64,000 nt of DNA from Thauera humireducens (GCF_001051995.2 NZ_CP014646.1:4107755-4171754); one strand, 5' to 3'. Shown: positions 1-9,983, counted from the stretch's first letter. The notes: generated from the letters alone by a model not told the origin. Numbers and translations: made by a program.

Positions 1-251
1 CCCATCTGCCCTTGCGGATCGATTTCTTCGAGAAGGATCCGCAGGCGCCCAGCAAGCGGCTGCGGGTGGAGCGGCGGGAGCAGGTTCAGGGCTACTGGAC
101 GGTGATGGACAGCACGCTCACCGACCTGGGCAGCGGGCATCAGACGCGCCTGACGGTGCGCAGCATCGCCTACGATCGGAGCCTGCCCGAACGTCTGTTC
201 AGCTCGAAGGCGCTCGAGGACGAGCGCATGGAACGAGAGTTCCGCCCTTGA
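1..251 (+). CDS. Outer-membrane lipoprotein-sorting (LolA-like) protein, C-terminal end
   Basis: Only the last 80 or so residues are in the window; the frame is open from the left edge and stops with TGA at 249-251. The visible part alternates charged and hydrophobic residues (YWTVMDSTLTDL, then RLTVRSIAYD) in the manner of the last strands of the half-barrel found in periplasmic LolA/LolB-like proteins, and ends in a charged helix (ALEDERMEREFRP). Genes of this kind are commonly found next to an outer-membrane barrel protein and an RND/MMPL transporter, which is the arrangement here: the next gene starts 53 bases downstream. Family assignment rests on this context and the strand pattern, since the N-terminal half is missing. 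Substrate unknown. Confidence 0.6.
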   Translation, partial: HLPLRIDFFEKDPQAPSKRLRVERREQVQGYWTVMDSTLTDLGSGHQTRLTVRSIAYDRSLPERLFSSKALEDERMEREFRP

Positions 252-304
252 TGGTGCCGGTTTCGGGCGTGATGGCGAAAAGAACAACAATGCGGGAGTG
301 TGAG

Positions 305-1567
305 ATGCGTTTCATGTTTGAGCGGCGACGTCGTGCCATGGCGGCCTGCATGCTGGCGCTGGGCCTGACATCGACGTCGAAGTTGCATGCCGATGGTCTG
401 AGCGTGCGTGCCGAGTCGCTGCGACTGGAAGTGGGTGGCTTCACCGATGATCCGGGATCCTCCGGGGCCGGCCTGTTGCGCGGGGCGGTCAGCGCCAAGG
501 GCGGCAGTGGGGACCTGGAGTACGCGCTAGGCATGCGTTTCGACGTGCTGACGCAGTTCGGCGGCCGTGATTTCAACCGCGCGCGAGGCGACTACACCGA
601 GAACTATCTTCGCTGGCGCGGAGATGACCTGCGGCTGACGATTGGCACGCAGAACATCATGTGGGGCCGGGTGGACGAGATCTCGCCGATCGATCGCATG
701 AGTCGGGCCGACCTGACGCGCGCGGTGCTCGACAAGCTGCCTGAACGCCGGCGTGCGGTGCCTGCGCTGCGAGCGGAACACTTCGGCGAGGACTACAAGC
801 TCGATGCAGTGCTGCTGCCGGCTTTCGACGACGCCGTGATGCCGCATCGCGACAGCGTCTGGCACCCCGTCGATGTGCGCCGCGGCCGGATTTTCGGCAT
901 CGGTACCTTCCCGGCACTGGTCGGCGTGCGCGTTCGCGAGGCCGACAACGACAGCAGTGGCGGCGGCGGGCTGCGTTTCACCCGTGAAGCGGATGGCATG
1001 GACTACGGCCTGAGCATCCAGCGCGTGCGCCAGTCGCAGCCCTATTACAAGCTGATGGGTGGCACGCTGCAGGCGGTTCATCCCTACAGCACCACGGTGG
1101 GGGCCGAGTTCGAGACCGAGCGCGGCGGCGCCACGTGGCGCATGGAGGCCGCATGGACGAGTGACGTGCCGCTCACGACACGGCGCTTCGGCTACCGCAC
1201 GGCGCCCGGTTACGACGTGGTGATCGGGGCTGAGCTGTTCCCGGGTGACGGCGAGACTCGCCTGACGCTCCAGCTTGCCGCCCACCGGGTGATGACCGAT
1301 GAGGCGGTGCTCGACCGGACCGAGGTCTACGCCCTCACGGGCGAGATCGAGCATCCGTTCGCGCTCGGTCGCTGGCGGGCCGATCTGCGCTTCGTTGCGG
1401 GGCTGGGCACACGCGATTTCTACCTGAATCCGCGCCTCACCTACACCGGTATCGACCAGCATGAAATCTTCGTCGCTGCTCACCTGTTCAGTGGCGCCGA
1501 GCAGACCCTGGGCGGCTTCTACGAGCGCAACGACAGCGTGTCGGTGGGCTGGCAGGCCTCGTTCTGA
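305..1567 (+). CDS. Outer-membrane beta-barrel protein (DUF1302-like)
   Basis: A 420-residue exported protein. I start it at ATG 305 rather than at an upstream in-frame start because a GGGAG ribosome site lies at 294-298 and the product then opens with an arginine-rich n-region and a hydrophobic stretch ending near LHA-D, a plausible signal-peptidase site after about residue 30. The rest is rich in alternating strands, has the WGRVDEISP motif around residues 117-125, and ends in phenylalanine (WQASF), the usual C-terminal signal of BamA-inserted barrels. It lies between a LolA-like gene and an MMPL transporter, suggesting an outer-membrane partner for that transporter. Resemblance to DUF1302 proteins is by general pattern; another porin-like family is possible. 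Confidence 0.6.
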   Translation: MRFMFERRRRAMAACMLALGLTSTSKLHADGLSVRAESLRLEVGGFTDDPGSSGAGLLRGAVSAKGGSGDLEYALGMRFDVLTQFGGRDFNRARGDYTENYLRWRGDDLRLTIGTQNIMWGRVDEISPIDRMSRADLTRAVLDKLPERRRAVPALRAEHFGEDYKLDAVLLPAFDDAVMPHRDSVWHPVDVRRGRIFGIGTFPALVGVRVREADNDSSGGGGLRFTREADGMDYGLSIQRVRQSQPYYKLMGGTLQAVHPYSTTVGAEFETERGGATWRMEAAWTSDVPLTTRRFGYRTAPGYDVVIGAELFPGDGETRLTLQLAAHRVMTDEAVLDRTEVYALTGEIEHPFALGRWRADLRFVAGLGTRDFYLNPRLTYTGIDQHEIFVAAHLFSGAEQTLGGFYERNDSVSVGWQASF

Positions 1568-1607
1568 GGCGGCAGGGTGAGCGAGTGAGGGAAATCGGTT
1601 CGCGTCC

Positions 1608-3914
1608 ATGCTGAGGTCCTGGCTGCAACGCATCCTGCTGCGCGTGACGCAACCCCAGCTGCTTCGCAGGCGGCCGGCGATGGCGATCATCCTGATCATC
1701 CATCTGATCTGCGGTGCGCTGCTGCTCCGTCTCGAACTCAACAATGCCCCCGAGCTCTACTTTCCGTCGGATGCGCCGGCGACGGTGCTGGAACGCGAAC
1801 TGCGGGCGGAGTTTCCGAACGACGAGATCCTCATCGCCCTGTTCGAGGGTGACGATCTTTACTCGTCCGAAGTGCTCGGCGCGCTCGACCGCGTCGCCGG
1901 GCGCATGGAAGCGCACCCCGATGTCGATCGGGTGTTCTCCGTCACTCGGGTCGATCACATTGCAGGCAGTGCGGACGGCTTCGTCGTCGAGCCCCTGATC
2001 GATCCGGAACGGCTGGACGAGGGGACGGCCGATGAGCGCTTGCAGCGTGTGCTGGCCGACCGCTTCATGCCCGGCTGGCTTGCCTCGCGCGACGGCAAGG
2101 TGCTCGCATTGGTGGTGCGCACGCACAAACTGCAGGAGAGCCGGCAGCGCCAGTCCGTAGAACAGGCGCTCTACGATGCGGTGGGCGAGGAGGCTGTGGA
2201 TGAGCGGCTGACCGCGGTGGCCGGTACGGTGGCGCTCGATGCTGCGCAACTGTGCTCGATGGTGCGCGACACGCTCGTCTTCACGCCGCTGGTGATGGGT
2301 CTGGGCCTGGCGCTGCTTTACTGGGTGGTCGGGCGCATCGTGCCGATCGTGATCGGCGCTGTGGCGATGAGCACCGTGGTGATCGCCTGCGTCGGCTTGA
2401 TCGCGGCTCTCGGGCTGCCGTACACCCTGGTCACCGCGATGATCCCGACCTTGCTGTCCGCCTACACGGTCGGCAATCTCCTGCATCTCTACGCGGCGCT
2501 GAAGCGCATGCGGGATGCCGGTTTCCGGCGCCCCAAGCGCGTGGTGTTCGCGCTGCAGAGCGTGCATTCGCCGGCGATGTTCAACGTGTTGACCACGGCC
2601 GCCGGCATGATCAGCCTAGTGCTGGTGCCGATCCCGCCGATCCAGGTGTTCGGTGCGATCAGCGCGGTCGGTGTCGTGGTCATCTACTTCGTGGTGTTCT
2701 ACCTCGTGCCGCCGCTGCTGGTGAAGTACGACCGTGGGCCGTGGCCCAAGAGCGGGGGCGGGTTTGCGTGGACCAAGCGCATCTCCTATGCGTTTGCGAG
2801 CTTCGGCATGCGCCGCGCGGGCTGGGTGGTTGGCGGTGCCGTTGTACTGGCTGTCGCGGCGATTCCGCTTGCGCTGAAGGTGCAGGCAGAGTCCGATCTG
2901 CTGAAGTTCTTCACCGCATCGCATCCGTTGACCCAGTCGACGGACAGGGTGGAGCGAACCTTGGTGGGGGTCACCGCGCTGGAGATCGTCATCGACGGGC
3001 CGGGGCGCGATGCCTTCAAGGATGCGAAGCGGCTGCAGGCGATCAAGGCCCTGCAGATGCAGGTCGAGGCGCTGCCCGAGGTCGATCGCAGTCTGTCGAT
3101 GATGGATATCGTCGAGGAGATGCATTGGGCCTTCAACGAGGAGGACGAGGCTTTCCGTCGCCTGCCTGACGACGACCGCCTGCTCAGCCAGCTTCTCCTG
3201 ATCTATGACGGCCGCGACCTGCAGGAACTGGTGAACAACGAGTACCAGCGCATGCGCATCCTGCTCAACGTGAACGTGCATGGCGCGAACGAAATCCAGG
3301 GGGTCATCGATCGCATCGAGGCCCTGATCGCGACGGTGGATGATCCTGCGCTGAAGTGGGAGCTGGCGGGGTACGGCCGCCTGTTTGCCGACCAGGAGGA
3401 CCTGCTCGTCGTCGGCCAGTTGCATAGTTTCCTGGGCGCGTTCGGCCAGATCTTCCTGATCATGTTCCTGCTGTGGCGCTCGTTGCCGGCGGCGGTGATC
3501 GGCATGATTCCCAACCTCGCTCCGCTGTTCTTCGTGTTCACGCTGATGGGGGGCACCGGTATTCCGCTGGACATGGCGACGGTGCTGATCGCGGGGGTCG
3601 TGCTGGGCATCACGGTGGATGACACCATCCACCTTTTCCACAACTACCTGGCGCGCCGGGAGCAGGGGCGCAGCGTCGTGTTCTCGGTCGCGCGCAGCTT
3701 CGAAGCCTCGGGGCGCGCGGTGGTGGCGATTTCGCTGCTGCTGGTGTCGCAGTTCCTGCTGTTGGGTACGTCGAGCTTCGTCCCGACCTCCAACTTCGGT
3801 CTGCTCACGGCCACCGGCCTGCTGGCGGGACAGTTGATGGAGCTGCTGATGCTGCCCGCGCTGCTCGTGCTGTGGGGCCGGTTCAGGACGCGACACCGCT
3901 TCCTGTCGGCCTGA
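1608..3914 (+). CDS. RND-superfamily MMPL transporter
   Basis: A 768-residue inner-membrane protein with the two-fold layout of MMPL/sterol-sensing RND exporters: one transmembrane helix near residues 25-45, a large periplasmic loop, a cluster of helices at about 220-370, a helix near 410, a second periplasmic loop, and a final cluster at about 610-760. The second cluster has a GITVDDTIH motif (about 670), matching the GxxxDD/GxxxDY relay in TM4/TM10 of this superfamily. HpnN, a hopanoid exporter, belongs to the same group. The gene follows the barrel protein by 40 bases and the LolA-like gene, so the three probably move a lipid or lipoprotein across the envelope. ATG 1608 is the first in-frame start that keeps the membrane anchor. 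Substrate unknown. Confidence 0.85.
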   Translation: MLRSWLQRILLRVTQPQLLRRRPAMAIILIIHLICGALLLRLELNNAPELYFPSDAPATVLERELRAEFPNDEILIALFEGDDLYSSEVLGALDRVAGRMEAHPDVDRVFSVTRVDHIAGSADGFVVEPLIDPERLDEGTADERLQRVLADRFMPGWLASRDGKVLALVVRTHKLQESRQRQSVEQALYDAVGEEAVDERLTAVAGTVALDAAQLCSMVRDTLVFTPLVMGLGLALLYWVVGRIVPIVIGAVAMSTVVIACVGLIAALGLPYTLVTAMIPTLLSAYTVGNLLHLYAALKRMRDAGFRRPKRVVFALQSVHSPAMFNVLTTAAGMISLVLVPIPPIQVFGAISAVGVVVIYFVVFYLVPPLLVKYDRGPWPKSGGGFAWTKRISYAFASFGMRRAGWVVGGAVVLAVAAIPLALKVQAESDLLKFFTASHPLTQSTDRVERTLVGVTALEIVIDGPGRDAFKDAKRLQAIKALQMQVEALPEVDRSLSMMDIVEEMHWAFNEEDEAFRRLPDDDRLLSQLLLIYDGRDLQELVNNEYQRMRILLNVNVHGANEIQGVIDRIEALIATVDDPALKWELAGYGRLFADQEDLLVVGQLHSFLGAFGQIFLIMFLLWRSLPAAVIGMIPNLAPLFFVFTLMGGTGIPLDMATVLIAGVVLGITVDDTIHLFHNYLARREQGRSVVFSVARSFEASGRAVVAISLLLVSQFLLLGTSSFVPTSNFGLLTATGLLAGQLMELLMLPALLVLWGRFRTRHRFLSA

Positions 3915-3950
3915 GACTGGGGGACGGCCGCCTGCCGGTGGAGTTTCAGC

Positions 3951-3989
3951 CGCGCATCGGGCGCTGCGGACTGCAGGGCCCGATGCGCG
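3951..3989. terminator. Hairpin between convergent MMPL and proB genes
   Basis: Perfect 12-base inverted arms at 3951-3962 and 3978-3989, with a small inner stem (CTGC/GCAG) in the spacer. It begins 37 bases after the transporter stop and ends 3 bases beyond the proB stop on the other strand. There is no T-run on either side, so it could end transcription from both directions only with Rho or as a 3'-end stabiliser. Confidence 0.4.
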
Positions 3990-3992
3990 CCT

Positions 3993-5108
3993 TCAGCGTA
4001 GGACCATGTTGTCGCGATGGACGACTTCGGGTTCGTCGACGTAGCCCAGCAGCGTCTCGATTTCCCCCGTCGGCTTGCGTGCGATGCGGCGGCATTCGGT
4101 GGCGCTGTAGTTGACCAGGCCGCGCGCGACTTCCTCGCCGTCCGCGGTACGGCAGGCGACCGCCGCGCCGCGCTCGAAATCGCCGCGCACTGCAACGACG
4201 CCAACCGGCAACAGGCTACGTCCGCTCTTCAGCGCGGCGACGGCACCGTCGTCGATGACGAGATCGCCTGCGAGCTGGAGATGGTCGGCGAGCCATTGCT
4301 TGCGCGCCTGCAGCGGGCTGCTGGTCGCATAGAGTAGGGTACCGAGGGCCTCGCCGGCGGCGAGGCGCAGCAGCGGATCCTGCTCGCGCCCGCTGGCAAT
4401 GCAGGTGTGCGCACCACTGCGGGCGGCGCGCTGGGCGGCGCGGATCTTGGTGATCATGCCGCCCTTGCTGATGCCGGTGCCGGCGTCGCCCGCCATGGAC
4501 TCGTACTGTCGGTCCTCGGCGCGGCCTTCGGAGATCAGCGTCGCCGCCGGGTCCTTGCGCGGGTCGGCGGTGTACAGGCCTTGCTGGTCGGTCAGGATGA
4601 TCAGCGCATCGGCTTCGATCAGGTTGGCGACCAGCGCGCCCAGGGTGTCGTTGTCGCCGAACTTGATCTCGTCGGTGACCACGGTGTCGTTCTCGTTGAT
4701 GATCGGCACGACGCCGAGTTCGAGCAGGGTGGTGAGCGTGCTGCGGGCGTTGAGGTAGCGGGTGCGGTCGGCCAGGTCCTCGTGCGTCAGCAGGATCTGC
4801 GCGGTGTGCAGGCCGTGGCGCGAGAAGGCCTTTTCATAGGCCTCCACCAGCCCCATCTGGCCGACGGCTGCGGCAGCCTGCAGCCTGCTCATCTCCTGGG
4901 GGCGCTTGCTCCAGCCCAGACGTTGCATGCCGGCGGCGATGGCGCCGGAAGAAACGAGGGTCACCTCGCGGCCTTCCGTGCGCAGCGCAGCGATCTGCCT
5001 CGCCCAGTCGTCCAGTGCGTCCTTGTCGAGTCCGGCGCCGTTATTGGTGACGAGTGCGCTGCCGACCTTGACGACGAGGCGGCGGGCGTTGCGGATCTTG
5101 GTTCTCAT
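3993..5108 (-). CDS. proB: Glutamate 5-kinase
   Basis: Phosphorylates L-glutamate to glutamyl 5-phosphate, the first step of proline synthesis, in the cytoplasm. The 371-residue product opens with [11 protein letters not shown], the nucleotide-binding start of the amino-acid kinase fold, has SSGAIAAGM near residue 50, NENDTV near 135 and GTGISKGGM near 205, and ends with a PUA domain (from about 270) as in full-length bacterial ProB. I use ATG 5108; a longer frame starts at TTG 5153 but adds only a repeat-encoded leader (TPALTPVDP). The gene is last in rplU-rpmA-obgE-proB, a common proteobacterial order, and is separated from obgE by a strong hairpin and short tandem repeats, so its expression may be partly uncoupled. 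Confidence 0.95.
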   Translation of the reverse strand: MRTKIRNARRLVVKVGSALVTNNGAGLDKDALDDWARQIAALRTEGREVTLVSSGAIAAGMQRLGWSKRPQEMSRLQAAAAVGQMGLVEAYEKAFSRHGLHTAQILLTHEDLADRTRYLNARSTLTTLLELGVVPIINENDTVVTDEIKFGDNDTLGALVANLIEADALIILTDQQGLYTADPRKDPAATLISEGRAEDRQYESMAGDAGTGISKGGMITKIRAAQRAARSGAHTCIASGREQDPLLRLAAGEALGTLLYATSSPLQARKQWLADHLQLAGDLVIDDGAVAALKSGRSLLPVGVVAVRGDFERGAAVACRTADGEEVARGLVNYSATECRRIARKPTGEIETLLGYVDEPEVVHRDNMVLR

Positions 5109-5133
5109 CTGGGCTGCAAACCTTGGGTCAACA

Positions 5134-5157
5134 GGGGTCAATGCGGGGGTCAATGCG
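5134..5157. repeat. Two exact 12-base tandem repeats upstream of proB
   Basis: The unit GGGGTCAATGCG occurs at 5134-5145 and again at 5146-5157; a third partial copy (GGGTCAA) is at 5125-5131. Read on the proB strand, each gives TTGACC, which resembles a -35 element, but no matching -10 follows at proper spacing. Probably a slippage-generated repeat in the proB leader. Confidence 0.6.
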
Positions 5158-5164
5158 TTTGTGT

Positions 5165-5211
5165 CCGCCGCCCCCTGCGCGGCCGGATGGACGCCGCGCA
5201 GGGGGCGGCGG
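5165..5211 (-). terminator. Very strong hairpin between obgE and proB
   Basis: Perfect 19-base inverted arms at 5165-5183 and 5193-5211 around a 9-base loop, starting 6 bases after the obgE stop. Nearly all pairs are G-C. There is no T-run, so it is more likely a transcript-stabilising or Rho-assisted stop or attenuator than a classical intrinsic terminator. It would reduce proB expression relative to obgE or protect the 3' end of the upstream message. Confidence 0.5.
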
Positions 5212-5216
5212 AGAGG

Positions 5217-6392
<1,176 letters not shown>

Positions 6393-6413
6393 TCAACCTT
6401 GATCCAAAAATGA

Positions 6414-6442
6414 AAAAGCCCTACCGCAAGGATAGGGCTTTT
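6414..6442 (-). terminator. Intrinsic terminator/attenuator after rpmA
   Basis: Ten-base arms AAAAGCCCTA (6414-6423) and TAGGGCTTTT (6433-6442) with a 9-base loop, lying between the rpmA stop and obgE. The A/T ends make it symmetrical, so on the minus strand it reads as a stem followed by T residues. It probably lets most transcripts end after L27 and a fraction read on into obgE-proB. Confidence 0.75.
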
Positions 6443-6470
6443 GTACTGCAAAAGCGCGTGGCGCCAGTGA

Positions 6471-6734
6471 TCAGGCCGCTTCGGGCACGATGATCACGGT
6501 GCGGCGCTTCGACGGGCCCTTGACCGCAAACTGTACAACGCCATCCTTCAGCGCGAACAGCGTGTGATCCTTGCCGATGCCGACGTTGTCGCCCGGGTGA
6601 TATTCGGTGCCGCGCTGGCGAACGATGATGTTGCCGGCGAGCACGAACTGGCCACCGTAGCGCTTCACGCCGAGGCGTTTCGATTCCGAGTCGCGGCCGT
6701 TGCGCGAACTACCGCCAGCTTTTTTGTGTGCCAT
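6471..6734 (-). CDS. rpmA: 50S ribosomal protein L27
   Basis: An 87-residue basic protein beginning [20 protein letters not shown], the invariant N-terminus of bacterial L27 that reaches towards the peptidyl-transferase centre. The N-terminus begins directly with the mature-type alanine and has no cleavable Firmicute-type extension. It is 20 bases downstream of rplU and shares its promoter. Length is as expected for the family. Confidence 0.98.
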   Translation of the reverse strand: MAHKKAGGSSRNGRDSESKRLGVKRYGGQFVLAGNIIVRQRGTEYHPGDNVGIGKDHTLFALKDGVVQFAVKGPSKRRTVIIVPEAA

Positions 6735-6754
6735 GTCGGATTACCCCCTACGCC

Positions 6755-7066
6755 TTAGGCCGAGATCGCTTCGATGCGAAGCTCGGTGTAGTTCTGACGA
6801 TGCCCCTGGTGCTTCTGGTAGTGCTTGCGGCGGCGCATCTTGAAAATCTTGATCTTGTCGTGACGGCCGTGCGAAACCACGGTCGCCTTGACGGAAGCTC
6901 CGGCGACCACCGGCGTGCCGATCTTCACGGACTCGCCTTCACCGACCATGAAAACCTGGTCGATGGTGATTTCGGAACCCACGTCGGCCGGTATCTGTTC
7001 TACCTTGATCTTTTCGCCAGCGGCAACGCGATACTGCTTGCCACCGGTTTTTATCACCGCGTACAT
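6755..7066 (-). CDS. rplU: 50S ribosomal protein L21
   Basis: A 103-residue ribosomal protein beginning [20 protein letters not shown], the standard L21 opening, with the [14 protein letters not shown] basic stretch near the C-terminus that contacts 23S rRNA. First gene of rplU-rpmA-obgE-proB, with a sigma-70 promoter about 40 bases upstream of the start codon. In many proteobacteria ispB lies divergently just upstream of rplU; here the neighbour is a sulfate-permease gene and ispB is 12 kb away. Confidence 0.98.
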   Translation of the reverse strand: MYAVIKTGGKQYRVAAGEKIKVEQIPADVGSEITIDQVFMVGEGESVKIGTPVVAGASVKATVVSHGRHDKIKIFKMRRRKHYQKHQGHRQNYTELRIEAISA

Positions 7067-7104
7067 GGTGTTGCTCCAGTTGATGGGTTTGCAAAGAATC
7101 GCGC

Positions 7105-7133
7105 ACTCTAACTGGCGGGGTCCCGAAAGTCAA
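7105..7133 (-). promoter_or_regulatory. Sigma-70 promoter for rplU-rpmA-obgE-proB
   Basis: On the minus strand, -35 TTGACT (7133-7128) and -10 TAGAGT (7110-7105) are separated by exactly 17 bases. The predicted transcript start is about 7098, leaving a leader of roughly 30 bases before the rplU ATG at 7066. Hexamers match consensus 5/6 and 4/6. Confidence 0.65.
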
Positions 7134-7200
7134 TGCCAATCAGCAGCATACGCTTCTTGTCCGCCAGCGCAAGGCAGGTTGCGAGCCGTTGCCCAGGCGC

Positions 7201-8907
7201 TCAAGTGGGCGTCGCGGCTGGCGGCTTGTGCAGCAATGCCCTGAGTGCCTGCTGTTCGGTGCGGTAGGCGGCGATGTCAGCGATGCGCGGCCACAGGCCA
7301 TCGCGTTCCATGGCGTCGATCACCTGCTTCTTGAGACCGCAGAAGGCGATCGACTGGCCTTGGGCGTGAAAGCGCTCGATCAGCCCGGCGAGCGTGTAGA
7401 GCCCGGTCGCATCGATCTCGTTGATGCCGGCCGCCGACACCAGCACGGTCCGCACGTCGGGCTGTGCCCGCGCGGCGCGTAGCAGTCCGTCCTCGAAGGA
7501 GGCGGCGGTGACGAAGGTCAGCGGGCTGTCGAAGCGAACGATCACGACCCGCGGATCGGGGTGGGTGAGCCCGAAGCGGTGAAGGTCGCGGTAGGTGCCG
7601 TCCGGGTGAAGGCCGAGCTGGACGACGCGCGGTTGCATGCTGCGATAGACCATCAGGGCCAGCGTCAGGATCAGACCGGTGAAGATGCCGTTCTGGATGT
7701 TGGGCGCAAATGCCAGCGTCGCAATGAAGGTAAGGATCGCGCTGATGCCATCGTCCCGGTTGGCGCGCCACGCGCGTCGCAACACCTTGAGGTCGATCAG
7801 GCCGCTGACTGCCTGCAGGATCACGGCGGCGAGCACGGGTTTGGGCAGGTGCCAGAGCAGGGGTGTGAGGTAGAGCAGCACGATGAGCACGATCGCTGCC
7901 GTCACCACGGACGACAGCCCGGTGCGCGCTTCGCTGGCGTAGTTGAGCGCCGAGCGCGAGAACGAGGCGCTGACGGGCATGCCGCTGGTGAAGGCGGCGG
8001 CGACCTTGCCCAGGCCCTGGCCGATCAACTCCTGATCCTGGTCCCAGGGTTGGCGGGTACGGCCGGAGATCAGCTTGGCGCTCGACGCGGCTTCCATGAA
8101 GCTGACCATCGCGACCACGAAGGCGGCTGGCAGCAGCGTCATGGCAAGCTCGGGCCGCAAGGGTGGCAGGCTGAGTGCTGGCAGCGACTGCGGAATGTGG
8201 CCGATCACGTCGCCGCCGCCCGCCTCGAATCCCAGCAGCGCCGACGCCGCAGTGCTTGCCGCGACCACGATCGGCACGCCTGGCAGGCGTGGTGCGAGGC
8301 GTTTCATCGTCAGCAAGGCCCCCAGGGTGCCGAGGCCGAAGGCGACCGAGGCCGCGTGGAGGTCGCGGTTGTCGGTCAGCATGTGTACCACGCCCATCAC
8401 CAGGTGTTCGTCCTGCGCGAGGGCGATGCCGAACAGCGCGGGAATCTGCGTCAGGCAGATGATCAGCGCCGCTGCGTTCACGAAACCCATCAGAACAGGC
8501 ATCGACAGCAGGTTCAGCAGCCAGCCCAGGCGCAGGACGCCCAGTGCGAGCTGGATGAGTCCGGACAACAGTGCAAGCAGCAGGGCGAGTCCGATCAGGC
8601 GCTCGGGGTCGCCTCCTGCAAGCGGCAGGAGGCTGGCGCCGACGAGCAGGCCGGTGAGGGCGACAGGGCCGGTGGACAGTTGGCCGCAGGAACCGAACAG
8701 TGCGGCGACCACGGCGGGTAGCAGGGCGGCATACAGGCCGACCTGCGGCGGCAGTCCCGCGAGTTTGGCGTAGGCCAGCGCCTGGGGAATCATGACCAGA
8801 GCGACGGTCAAGCCTGCCAGCAGATCGCCGCGCAGCCCGCCATCCGCCCAGTGCCGCGGCCAGGCGAGTGCGGGGAGAATTCTTTCTGGGCGTAAGCGCG
8901 CGGTCAT
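7201..8907 (-). CDS. SulP-family anion permease with STAS domain
   Basis: A 568-residue inner-membrane transporter of the SLC26/SulP family, usually moving sulfate, bicarbonate or another small anion. The N-terminal two thirds are hydrophobic with the family signatures: a GLTVALVMIPQALAYAKLAG stretch in the first membrane segments (about residues 30-50), and GMPVSASFSRSALNY (about 300-315). The last 130 residues form a cytoplasmic STAS domain, including the loop INEIDATGLYTL. ATG 8907 is chosen because the frame from GTG 9003 would add an unlikely 32-residue leader; no clear ribosome site precedes it. It is transcribed away from the PP2C gene. SulP proteins cannot be assigned a substrate from sequence alone; no carbonic anhydrase or cys gene is adjacent. 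Confidence 0.9.
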   Translation of the reverse strand: MTARLRPERILPALAWPRHWADGGLRGDLLAGLTVALVMIPQALAYAKLAGLPPQVGLYAALLPAVVAALFGSCGQLSTGPVALTGLLVGASLLPLAGGDPERLIGLALLLALLSGLIQLALGVLRLGWLLNLLSMPVLMGFVNAAALIICLTQIPALFGIALAQDEHLVMGVVHMLTDNRDLHAASVAFGLGTLGALLTMKRLAPRLPGVPIVVAASTAASALLGFEAGGGDVIGHIPQSLPALSLPPLRPELAMTLLPAAFVVAMVSFMEAASSAKLISGRTRQPWDQDQELIGQGLGKVAAAFTSGMPVSASFSRSALNYASEARTGLSSVVTAAIVLIVLLYLTPLLWHLPKPVLAAVILQAVSGLIDLKVLRRAWRANRDDGISAILTFIATLAFAPNIQNGIFTGLILTLALMVYRSMQPRVVQLGLHPDGTYRDLHRFGLTHPDPRVVIVRFDSPLTFVTAASFEDGLLRAARAQPDVRTVLVSAAGINEIDATGLYTLAGLIERFHAQGQSIAFCGLKKQVIDAMERDGLWPRIADIAAYRTEQQALRALLHKPPAATPT

Positions 8908-9062
8908 CGGAAGGGAGCAACGGATCGATGGGCGCCATGGTAGCAAATGCGCGCATGCGACCTGCTGACGCCCCAGTTTGGGTCTGGTCGTGAAATCCGT
9001 CACGCGGGTCCGCAGGCAGGGCGCGCCGCTGCGGGTTTCGGTCGTGCGCTGGCTTGGGCGGT

Positions 9063-9071
9063 TGGTATGAT
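9063..9071 (+). promoter_or_regulatory. Extended -10 promoter for the PP2C gene
   Basis: TG at 9063-9064, one base, then TATGAT at 9066-9071 forms an extended -10 element (5/6 match). No good -35 is seen. Transcription would start near 9078, about 20 bases before the chosen ATG at 9099. Confidence 0.4.
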
Positions 9072-9098
9072 CCCGTCACCGTCATCCATGCATCTCAA

Positions 9099-9860
9099 AT
9101 GGCATTCTCTGCTGAAACCTGTGTCGCCATGCATATCGGCGACCGCGCCGAACAACAGGACCGCGTAGGGCTGTTCGCTCATCCGAAGAGGCCGGGTGTC
9201 ATGCTCGCCGTCCTGGCGGATGGCATGGGCGGGCATAGCGGCGGGGCAATGGCGGCCGAGCAGGTCATCATGCGCGCGAAGCAGAATCTCGAAGTGTATG
9301 CGCCCGGACACGAGACGCCGCAGGAGTTGTTGTCGAGCGTCATCGACGAAGCGCATGTCGTCATCAAGCTCACGCGCTTTACCAGCGAGAAGGACCCGCA
9401 CAGCACGGCCGTGACATTCCTGATGGAGCAGGGCAGAGCGTATTGGGCGCATTGCGGGGATTCACGCATCTACCACTTCCGCGGCACCGAGACGGTGTCG
9501 CGCAGCGGCGACCATTCGCTCGTCGGCGAATTGATGCGCAAGGGGCGCCTCGACGAAGAGGGGTCACTGAGGCATCCGCAGCGCAACGTGCTGTTGTCCT
9601 GTCTCGGCAGCGAGAGAGAGCCGAGGGTCGACTACGGCATGCTCGAGTCCCCCGATGCCGGCGATGCCTTCCTGCTGTGCTCCGACGGGCTGTGGGCCTA
9701 CTTTACCGACGTCGAACTGGCTTCGACCATCCAGTCCGCGCCGCCGCGTGAGGCGGCCGAGCGCCTGATCGCCATGGCGCGCGAGCGCGCGGGCGGGGCG
9801 GGCGACAACATCTCCCTGATCATCGTCAAGCTCGTGCCCCTCGCCAGCGCTGCGCGCTGA
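9099..9860 (+). CDS. PP2C-family serine/threonine protein phosphatase
   Basis: A 253-residue metal-dependent phosphatase that removes phosphate from Ser/Thr residues. Visible PPM motifs in order: DRAEQQDRVG near residue 16, ADGMGGHSGG near 40 with the metal-binding Asp, HCGDSRIYHF near 125, GDHS near 145, CSDGLWAYF near 205 and GAGDNISLI near 243. These carry the aspartates that hold the two-metal centre, so the enzyme should be active. ATG 9099 follows a short leader; a frame from TTG 9054 would overlap the promoter. No Ser/Thr kinase gene is adjacent; partners are unknown. Stp/PppA-type phosphatases of similar size act with PknB/PpkA kinases. Confidence 0.9.
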   Translation: MAFSAETCVAMHIGDRAEQQDRVGLFAHPKRPGVMLAVLADGMGGHSGGAMAAEQVIMRAKQNLEVYAPGHETPQELLSSVIDEAHVVIKLTRFTSEKDPHSTAVTFLMEQGRAYWAHCGDSRIYHFRGTETVSRSGDHSLVGELMRKGRLDEEGSLRHPQRNVLLSCLGSEREPRVDYGMLESPDAGDAFLLCSDGLWAYFTDVELASTIQSAPPREAAERLIAMARERAGGAGDNISLIIVKLVPLASAAR

Positions 9861-9955
9861 GTGCAGGGGCTTCCTCCCGGGGCGCGGTCCTGCGGGAAGG
9901 TGTTCGCTCGCGCTCGCAGGCCTGCAGGCGGCTTCCCCTTATACCGTCAAGATTA

Positions 9956-9983
9956 TTGCCGGCTGATCGAATGCCGGTAATAT
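9956..9983 (+). promoter_or_regulatory. Candidate promoter for the pnt operon
   Basis: TTGCCG (9956-9961) and TAATAT (9978-9983) are separated by 16 bases, about 120 bases before pntAA. The two elements sit inside an imperfect inverted repeat (ATTGCCGG and CCGGTAAT, 7 of 8 complementary), which could be an operator. The remaining sequence between 9861 and 10100 shows nothing else clear except the ribosome site GGGAGGA just before ATG 10101. Confidence 0.4.
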
